In this document: positions 58,695 to 64,000 of the stretch, piece after piece
Layout: every line of letters begins with the position of its first letter
Position numbering within the stretch: the first letter of the stretch is position 1
Assembly (NCBI GenBank): GCA_016699555.1
Contig: CP064981.1
Span: 806,001-870,000, forward strand
Direction of reading: 5' to 3'
DNA length: 64,000 nt
Origin: Candidatus Iainarchaeum sp.
Lineage (GTDB): Archaea; Iainarchaeota; Iainarchaeia; Iainarchaeales; VGJJ01
Notes under the pieces: model-generated
Database searches by the model: none
What the model was told of the DNA's origin: nothing
What the model saw: only the letters and a program-made list of their open reading frames with translations
Program-made: the position numbers and the translations under genes

Positions 58695-59984
58695 CTATTC
58701 TTCCTTCACTTCCTGCATCTTCTTCGCCACATTCTTCAGGATCAGGATCACGGCAAACCCTCCCAAGATCAGCGCGAGCGCGGTGATGATCGCGGAAGAA
58801 AGGTTGAAGGGTTCGTCTCTCGCCACCTGGATCCCATCTCGCTTGATCATGCGCGCGGATGCCTTGGCTTTAGCCGCTGTCTCGAGCGCAGTCGCGTACT
58901 GGGCTTTCTTGAATTGGTCCTGGACCTGCGTCCATAGGGTAGCGAGCTTATTCACTTCCGACTGGTTCTTCCACTGAGGCTTGTTCTGCTCGGAAAGGAT
59001 CGTCTTCGCCGCCTGTTCGAGAGTCGAATACGTGGTTTGCGACTTGAAAGCGGTGTCTTCGAGATAGATGGCCGCATAGGATTGCACGCGCGCCACGCGT
59101 TTCTCCAATTCCGCATTGTAGTTGGTCGTCTTGGCGGCGAGGGAAGCATATTCCGTCGAGACGCGCTGCTGGTTATCCGCGGAAATGCTGGCATAGGGCG
59201 CAATCGCCCCCGTGATGCTCTGGTTGCTCGCAAGAGGGGAAAGCAGCCCAATCAATTGCGTCTTGGTTTGCGCTTCGACGTCGTCGAGTTGCGCGATGGA
59301 GTTCTTGAATTGAGCCACGACGCCATCGTATTCGGATGCTTTTTCTTTCACGGATGCAATCTTATCATACACCCCCAAGTAATCGCTTTCCAGGTCCAAT
59401 ACCTTCTCGGTGTCGATCTCCACATTGAACAACTGTGTTTCGTCTTGCACGAGCTCACGGATTTGCGCGGATGCGTCTTTGAGTTCCGAAGACATCGTAG
59501 AGAGCTTGCTCTTGAGCCCGGCGATGTTGGTGCGCAAAGTAGCGGAATTGGGAGAATCGATCCCATTGACGACGACATCCACATCAAACGTCTCATTCTC
59601 CAGCGCATTCGCGAGTTCTTCGAGCTTGTTGGCCGTTGTTAAGGAGATGAGCCACTGCGTGGAACCCTTCACCACCCCGAGGCGTTGCACCAGGACATTG
59701 GCCGAAACCAATTCATTGCGGAGATTGCCCTTATCCACGAGCTTGGAGTCCAAATCATTCAAGGGAACAAGGAGCTTGAGCGAGTCATTCAGCGTCACTG
59801 AAACGACCCAATAGGTTTGGTTCCCCGAAGTCTGGGGGAGGCTCTTGTAGACGGCCGCGCGTTCATTCTGTTCCAGGTAATTGCCTTGTTGGATGAGGCC
59901 TTCGGCGTCAACGGCCTGCAAGGCCATTGCGGAGGAGGCCAATACTAGAAGGGCAAAAGTAATTGCCCAAACAAACGCGCGCAT
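58695..59984 (-). CDS. secreted coiled-coil protein with C-terminal membrane anchor
   Basis: A ~429-residue protein: signal peptide (AFVWAITFALLVLASSAMALQ), a small alpha/beta N-domain (NQTYWVVSVTLNDSLKLLVPLND), long helical coiled coils (~150-390) and a C-terminal membrane helix (SSAIITALALILGGFAVILILK). It has the same in-out topology as the 20-24 kb operon proteins, but helical rather than beta. A GCTTTTTAATG box lies 29 nt from ATG 59984; ATG 59999 is the alternative. Confidence 0.6.
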   Translation of the reverse strand: MRAFVWAITFALLVLASSAMALQAVDAEGLIQQGNYLEQNERAAVYKSLPQTSGNQTYWVVSVTLNDSLKLLVPLNDLDSKLVDKGNLRNELVSANVLVQRLGVVKGSTQWLISLTTANKLEELANALENETFDVDVVVNGIDSPNSATLRTNIAGLKSKLSTMSSELKDASAQIRELVQDETQLFNVEIDTEKVLDLESDYLGVYDKIASVKEKASEYDGVVAQFKNSIAQLDDVEAQTKTQLIGLLSPLASNQSITGAIAPYASISADNQQRVSTEYASLAAKTTNYNAELEKRVARVQSYAAIYLEDTAFKSQTTYSTLEQAAKTILSEQNKPQWKNQSEVNKLATLWTQVQDQFKKAQYATALETAAKAKASARMIKRDGIQVARDEPFNLSSAIITALALILGGFAVILILKNVAKKMQEVKEE

Positions 59985-60068
59985 TCCCCATGCAAACATT
60001 TGGGCATTAAAAAGCGCTTCGTGGGATGTGCGGTTTAAAACCCTCTTTCCTACGATTTTACCTATACC

Positions 60069-60141
60069 GGGGTCATAGTGTAATCCGGTATCACAACAGC
60101 CTCCAGAGCTGTGAATCTGGGTTCAAATCCCAGTGACCCCA
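60069..60141 (+). tRNA. tRNA-Trp (anticodon CCA), intronless
   Basis: A complete 73-nt cloverleaf: acceptor GGGGTCA/TGACCCC, D arm GTG/CAC, anticodon stem ACAGC/GCTGT with loop CTCCAGA (CCA), T arm CTGGG/CCCAG with TTCAAAT, discriminator A. Many archaeal tRNA-Trp genes carry an intron; this one has none. A TTTAAAA box lies ~33 nt upstream. Confidence 0.95.
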
Positions 60142-60305
60142 TCCACAGTTTCGGCTGTGGGGTACGATATCCAGGCGCAATGCGATTGCACCTGTCCTTC
60201 GATGCATCTCCAAAGATTAGGTACTCAGCATACTACCCAATGGATTCTCTTTTTCTCTTTTTGACTGCCAACTACTTTTTCTCTTTTCTCAAAAGAGAAA
60301 AAGGA
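60142..60305 (+). repeat. three-hairpin element, tRNA-Trp copy
   Basis: CCACAG/CTGTGG with loop TTTCGG (60143-60160) begins two bases after the tRNA. Then come spacer GGTACGATATC and CAGGCGCAAT/ATTGCACCTG with loop GCG and one mismatch (60172-60194). An ~80-nt unmatched segment, TTTTTGACTGCCAACTAC, and a perfect 13-bp pyrimidine/purine hairpin (60275-60303, loop CTC) follow, ending in GGAG. It is the longest copy. Confidence 0.7.
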
Positions 60306-60352
60306 GCTGTTGCACTCCTTCGATTTTAAACTGAATGCTGCTTTGTAATGGC

Positions 60353-60466
60353 ATGCTGTCAGCGCTTGAACAAAAGGCAACCGCTTTTTCTCAAGCCACT
60401 GCTTTCGCTTTCATTTTTGTCATCGTGACCTACTTGTATGCCGGGAAACTTGCGGCCCAAAACTAA
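60353..60466 (+). CDS. 37-residue membrane peptide
   Basis: A short ORF encoding MLSALEQKATAFSQATAF, then a membrane helix and LYAGKLAAQN. The ATG is 26 nt from a GATTTTAAAC box, the usual leaderless spacing here. An upstream in-frame ATG at 60335 is too close to the box. No family recognised. Confidence 0.45.
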   Translation: MLSALEQKATAFSQATAFAFIFVIVTYLYAGKLAAQN

Positions 60467-60516
60467 GCAGGTTTCCCGGCGCACTATTATCCCACACTTC
60501 TTCCTGCCAGCAACGA

Positions 60517-60843
60517 TTGCTGCGTTTCCTTTCCCGCGTAAATGGCTTTACCGCCACCGCGCTCGCGCGCGAATTCTGCGAGACGGAATCCTTTCCAGGC
60601 GCGACGTACTGGTATAGCCTCCGTGCCCTCCAGAAAAAGGGCCTACTCGAATTCGGGCAAGGCAAACCCGTTCGCTTGACGGCGAGCGGGCAATTGCTTG
60701 CTCATTTTTCTTTTCTCAGTGATACCTATGACCGCCACCGCAATCGAAACGACCAACCAACAGACGCACCACGCGACACGCACGCTCGCGCTCACGACGG
60801 GCATCACTTCCACGATTGGAATGGCGTTCCATCGCGCGTTTGA
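60517..60843 (+). CDS. winged-helix-like protein (start and end uncertain)
   Basis: The first ~75 residues (LRFLSRVNGFTATALAREFCETESFPGATYWYSLRALQKKGLLEFGQGKPVRLTASGQLLAHF) follow a winged-helix pattern. The remaining ~30 residues (DRHRNRND…) are low in structure and overlap the SDR gene by 116 bp, so the true end may be earlier. The only available start is TTG, ~29 nt from a TATTAT box. Confidence 0.4.
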   Translation: MLRFLSRVNGFTATALAREFCETESFPGATYWYSLRALQKKGLLEFGQGKPVRLTASGQLLAHFSFLSDTYDRHRNRNDQPTDAPRDTHARAHDGHHFHDWNGVPSRV

Positions 60844-61557
60844 GACAAGGCAATTCCACGCCATCGGGTTTTCACGTCAGAAGCCAGTAATGGATACACA
60901 ACACCCGCAGTGCAATTGGACCTATTGGACGCTGCAGCTGTGCAAAAAGAAATCGCCCGGCTGCCGCTCGCGCAGTTCCAGCAAATCATCTGGGTGCATT
61001 CCGTTGGGGCATTTGCATTCGAGGCGAATGGGCTTCCGGCAATGGATTTGGACCAGGATGGAATCGATGACACTATCTTCCACGCCAACGTCACTACCAC
61101 CATGCACATGCTGCACGCACTCATCGAGCGCATGCAACAACAAAATATCCGAATCCCCTTGCGCTTCTGCTTGTTCGGGAGCACTTCCTCGGATTATCTC
61201 ACGCCCTTCTGGCCTTCCTTCACCAAATCCAAGCAGTTGCTTTCTGCTCTTGCACAGATGGAGATTGCGCGCCATCGGGAAATGGACATCTCGGGCGTCA
61301 TGGCGAAGCTCAGCACCGTGCAATCCCCTTCCTTGAGCTGCCACCGCGAGTTGAAGGATGTAGCGCACTTCCTTACCGCCGAAGAGGTCGTAGAGAAAAC
61401 GCTTCCTCATTTGCTTTTTCCCCAGACGCGGTGGAGGGAATTGAGCCTATTCAAACCCCGCGCGGATTTCGATCCTTCATGGTATTGGGATCCCATAAAG
61501 ATACGCGAGCGCTGGACGAATGCGAGAAAATCCCTGGATGGAACGACAAACACATAA
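60728..61557 (+). pseudogene. short-chain dehydrogenase/reductase, frameshifted
   Basis: The N-terminal Rossmann half is read in one frame from ATG 60728: RTLALTTGITSTIGMAFHRAFETRQFHAIGFSRQ. The rest is in another frame: PAVQLDLLDAAAVQKEIARL, IIWVHSVGAF and FTKSKQLL to the stop at 61557. The join lies between about 60875 and 60900. The nucleotide motif TGxxxGIG has Thr for the middle Gly, and the catalytic YxxxK reads FTKSK. This is a decayed gene or a sequencing error in a diverged SDR. Confidence 0.65.
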
Positions 61558-61559
61558 GA

Positions 61560-62069
61560 ATGTTCCCGGCCGAAATGAGGTATATGGAATATGTTGTTCC
61601 TTGCACCGGCTCGGATACGCCAGAACTGCTGCGCTTGATGAATGAGTTCTTTCCCTACATCGAAGCGGATTTCGCTTCCGTATTGGATCGATTGCACGAT
61701 GAGAATTTTACCTTTCTCAAGTTTCATTATCAGGAACAACTATTGGGCTATATCGAATTTGAATCCTTGGAAGAACGTCCCTCCGTGGTGCGCCTGAATG
61801 GGATCGCCGTACGCAAAGACGCGCAAGGACAAGGCGTGGGAAAGGATTTGATGCTTGCAGGCATGCACGCGATGCACGAAAAAGGATTTGAGAAGATATT
61901 TTTGCTCGTGGCAAAAGACAACGCGACTGCTAAGAAACTCTATTCACAATTGGGGTTTCAGTTCCACCAAATGCACGAGCATGAAATAGCCGGAAAAGAA
62001 GCGGAAGAATGGGAGTGTGTCATCGGCGACGCTCGAATATTACCACCCCATCAGGATTTAAGTGAATGA
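61560..62069 (+). CDS. GNAT-family acetyltransferase
   Basis: A ~170-residue GNAT protein: VVRLNGIAVRKDAQGQGVGKDLMLAGM (motif A, with the QGQGVG acetyl-CoA loop), then FEKIFLLVAKDNATAKKLYSQLGFQ (motif B). The substrate is unknown. It starts 2 bp after the SDR stop; a later ATG at 61584 with GAGGT upstream is an alternative. The last 50 bp overlap a convergent methyltransferase. Confidence 0.8.
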   Translation: MFPAEMRYMEYVVPCTGSDTPELLRLMNEFFPYIEADFASVLDRLHDENFTFLKFHYQEQLLGYIEFESLEERPSVVRLNGIAVRKDAQGQGVGKDLMLAGMHAMHEKGFEKIFLLVAKDNATAKKLYSQLGFQFHQMHEHEIAGKEAEEWECVIGDARILPPHQDLSE

Positions 62070-62640
62070 TTTTGATCAATCCCTCTTTCGCTAAATGCTG
62101 ATAGATTGAACTCGTAAAACTTGAACGAATGTAAGCGATACCTCCCACTTTTAATGCACGACAAATATTTTTTACCACTTCACCCGGCTCACGGGAGTAT
62201 TCTAATAGGTGGATGGAAAAAACAAAATCAAAGCTTTTCTTATAACTTGGCCGTTCGGCTAACTGGATGCGTAGCTCATCAATGCCATTGGTTGACCGGG
62301 GTCGCTTGAGCGATAAACCCACAGTTGTTATTTTTTCACCAAACAATTTTTTGAGTGTTTTTAGAAAAAAACCTTGCCCTGCGCCCATGTCAAGAACTGC
62401 AATGTTTCCTTGCCTGTCAATCTGCTTCTTTAATGTAGTGAGCAAATCCTTTCGCCTCAGCCCTAAGGCCTCAGCATACCTTGAAACATTACGTTCCTCA
62501 GGCCAGACTTTAGGATATTCGTTACGGCTACGTCGAGCAACGTCCGCAAGAAGTCGACGCCAATAATCACCTCGGTCGGCATCAGGGAAAACATGTTTTG
62601 CCTTTCGCACGCGCCTAACCCGCTGTAATGATACCGGCAT
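62020..62640 (-). CDS. SAM-dependent methyltransferase (class I)
   Basis: A 206-residue methyltransferase: motif I AVLDMGAGQGFFLKTL, motif II TTVGLSLKRP, motif IV FDFVFSIHLLEYSREPGEVV and the ALKVGGIAYIRSS strand. The N-terminal ~55 residues are basic. The substrate is unknown. The gene appears somewhat AT-richer than its neighbours. The 3' end overlaps the GNAT gene by 50 bp. Confidence 0.7.
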   Translation of the reverse strand: MPVSLQRVRRVRKAKHVFPDADRGDYWRRLLADVARRSRNEYPKVWPEERNVSRYAEALGLRRKDLLTTLKKQIDRQGNIAVLDMGAGQGFFLKTLKKLFGEKITTVGLSLKRPRSTNGIDELRIQLAERPSYKKSFDFVFSIHLLEYSREPGEVVKNICRALKVGGIAYIRSSFTSSIYQHLAKEGLIKIIHLNPDGVVIFERRR

Positions 62641-62661
62641 GCGATAAAAATTATCAACTGA

Positions 62662-64000
62662 TTAATATGCCTTACTAAACAACGTTCGCCATTCAGCCTT
62701 TTGATTGCAGTGCACGCAAGCGGCATTCGAGAGAGGCTTCTCTTCCATGGGAATGCAGCGGCTCGTCGCCGTTGTTTTTTCCTTGATCTCTTTTTCGCAT
62801 TCCGGTCTGCCGCAGAAGGGCATTCGGATGAGTTTGCGTTGGTCTAATGCCTGCTCAAATTCTTTCCAAGTGGAAACATCATGGATGGATTGCTGCAAGA
62901 AGTGTCGTGCCTTCTCGAGCATCGCGTGGTGCATGGCATCGAGTTCGGACTTGACTTCAGCGTGTAACTTCTGCAAGGGAACGAACTTCTTCTGCCCGGT
63001 GTCTCTTCGCACCAGCACGCATTGCTGTTGCGCCAAGTCTTTGGGGCCTAATTCCACGCGAATGGGAATCCCTTTCATCTCCCACTCGTTGAACTTCCAG
63101 CCCGGAGAGTAATTCTCGCGCGTGTCCAGCATGGCGCCGAATTCCTTCAGCTCTTCTTGCATGTGTTGCGCGGCCTTACTCACTTCTTCGCGGCTGGCAT
63201 CGAATAGGATGGGAACGATGACGACTTTGTTCTTGGCGACGCGTGGAGGTAACACGAGTCCCTTATCATCTCCGTGCACCATGACAACGGCCCCGATCAT
63301 GCGTGTGGAAATGCCCCAGCTCCCTTGGTGGACAAAGTGTTCCTGTCCATCGTCGCCTTGGAATTTCACATTGAAGGGTTTGGCGAAGTTCGTTCCGAGG
63401 TCGTGGGAGGTACCCATCTGCAGCGCTTTGCCATCGGGCATGAAACCTTCGATGGTGAATGTCTCATCCGCGCCCGCAAAGCGCTCGGCAATCGTTTTCC
63501 TTCCCGGAATTACAGGGACGGCCAGCAATTCTTCGGCTACTTTTTGGTATAGCTGTAGGAAGTGCTTGGCATCTTGCAAACATTCCTCATGCGAGGCATA
63601 CGCGCAATGCCCTTCCTGCCACAAGAATTCACGCGTGCGCAGGAATAATTTTGTCTGCTTGATTTCCCAGCGGATGATGTTGCACCACTGATTGATCTTC
63701 ATGGGCAAATCGCGATGCGAGCGGATCCAGCGCGAGAAAGTATCATACATGATGGTTTCGCTCGTCGGACGCAGCGCCACGCGTTCTTCTTTCTCGTCTT
63801 TCCTTTCAACCCATGCCACTTCGGCCTCGAATCCCTCGAAGTGTTCCTTTTCTTTGTGGAAGAAGGACTCGGGGATGAGCAAGGGGAAGTACGCATTCCT
63901 CACGCCGCTGGCTTCGATGAGGGGGTTGAAGAAATGCTGGATGCTTTCCCAGATGGAATATCCATGCGGGCGGATGATCATCATTCCATGGGTGGGAGCG
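62662..64000 (-). CDS. proS: prolyl-tRNA synthetase, N-terminus outside window
   Basis: A class II synthetase of the archaeal/eukaryotic type. Visible motifs are the RPHGYSIWESIQHFF helix, LRPTSETIMYDTFSRWIRSHRDLPMKINQWCNIIRWE (motif 2 region), FLWQEGHCAYAS, GTSHDLGTNFAKPF, HQGSWGISTRMIGAVVMVHGDDKGLVLPPRVA (motif 3), an anticodon domain and the C-terminal zinc domain (FCGRPECEKE…CVHCNQKA). The reading frame continues past the right edge (…APTHGMMIIRP). Confidence 0.95.
   Translation of the reverse strand, partial: APTHGMMIIRPHGYSIWESIQHFFNPLIEASGVRNAYFPLLIPESFFHKEKEHFEGFEAEVAWVERKDEKEERVALRPTSETIMYDTFSRWIRSHRDLPMKINQWCNIIRWEIKQTKLFLRTREFLWQEGHCAYASHEECLQDAKHFLQLYQKVAEELLAVPVIPGRKTIAERFAGADETFTIEGFMPDGKALQMGTSHDLGTNFAKPFNVKFQGDDGQEHFVHQGSWGISTRMIGAVVMVHGDDKGLVLPPRVAKNKVVIVPILFDASREEVSKAAQHMQEELKEFGAMLDTRENYSPGWKFNEWEMKGIPIRVELGPKDLAQQQCVLVRRDTGQKKFVPLQKLHAEVKSELDAMHHAMLEKARHFLQQSIHDVSTWKEFEQALDQRKLIRMPFCGRPECEKEIKEKTTATSRCIPMEEKPLSNAACVHCNQKAEWRTLFSKAY

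Noticed and set aside
1..64000. rRNA operon, transposase, CRISPR-Cas or prophage
   Set aside because: Scanned on both strands; no rRNA core sequence, no DDE or Y1 transposase motifs, no regular repeat-spacer array and no capsid or terminase gene were seen.

Overview
This window looks like a chromosomal segment of an archaeon, most likely a small-genome DPANN lineage of the Diapherotrites/Micrarchaeota kind. That placement is an inference from gene content. Archaeal markers are a group II chaperonin (thermosome), Sec61-beta, HerA, an XPD-type iron-sulfur helicase, an EndA-family tRNA-splicing endonuclease subunit, a DRG-type GTPase, ZPR1, archaeal-type Trp-, Ile- and Pro-tRNA synthetases, two histone-fold proteins and a textbook box C/D guide RNA. 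Most start codons lie 24-32 nt downstream of a TATA box (TTTAAA or TTATAAAT type). Many mRNAs therefore appear leaderless, and I used this spacing to choose many starts. I see no rRNA, CRISPR array, transposase or phage gene.

Layout. 1-5.5 kb: metallophosphoesterase, Trm112-like mini protein with a DnaQ-type exonuclease, TraB protein, tRNA-binding domain with a CDP-alcohol transferase, short MgtE. 5.5-10.4 kb: small and orphan genes, including an AT-rich island (about 6.4-7.7 kb) and an EndA homologue lacking its catalytic lysine. 10.4-17.5 kb: TrpRS, a methyltransferase, a KaiC-like ATPase and the XPD-like helicase. 17.5-30 kb: a cell-surface block with six secreted or membrane-anchored beta-rich proteins (one of 1131 aa with a poly-glycine stalk) and the two histone-fold genes. 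30-39 kb: COG2112-type kinase, thermosome, tRNA-Ile(UAU), IleRS, Sec61-beta. 39-52 kb: envelope proteins, regulators, two Nudix proteins, HerA, a processive glycosyltransferase with a thioredoxin-like partner, tRNA-Val and two tRNA-Leu, a HemK/Mtq2-type methyltransferase and an HD hydrolase. 52-64 kb: DedA, zinc-ribbon mini gene, C/D sRNA, RNase H-like protein, ZPR1 (frameshifted), TatD, a dual thioredoxin protein, DRG GTPase, tRNA-Trp, a frameshifted SDR, GNAT and ProRS (cut by the window edge).

The most unusual signal is not a protein. Four of the five tRNA genes are abutted at their 3' end by a 118-164 bp element made of three hairpins: a 6-bp stem with a TTTCGG-type loop, a 9-10 bp stem, and a pyrimidine/purine hairpin flanked by CTAC and GGAG, with a conserved TTTGACTG in between. 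The element occurs in both orientations, and at tRNA-Ile it is bracketed by a 20-bp duplication of the tRNA 3' end. A shorter two-hairpin relative sits directly behind four protein-gene stop codons, where it looks like a terminator or 3'-end stabiliser, and another copy overlaps the start of a surface-protein operon. This looks like an undescribed dispersed repeat, possibly mobile, that has also been used as a 3'-end signal.

Five genes are described here that are too short for routine ORF cut-offs or are non-coding: a 51-aa Trm112-like protein, a 35-aa zinc ribbon, a 37-aa membrane peptide, a 63-nt C/D sRNA and one degenerate sRNA candidate.
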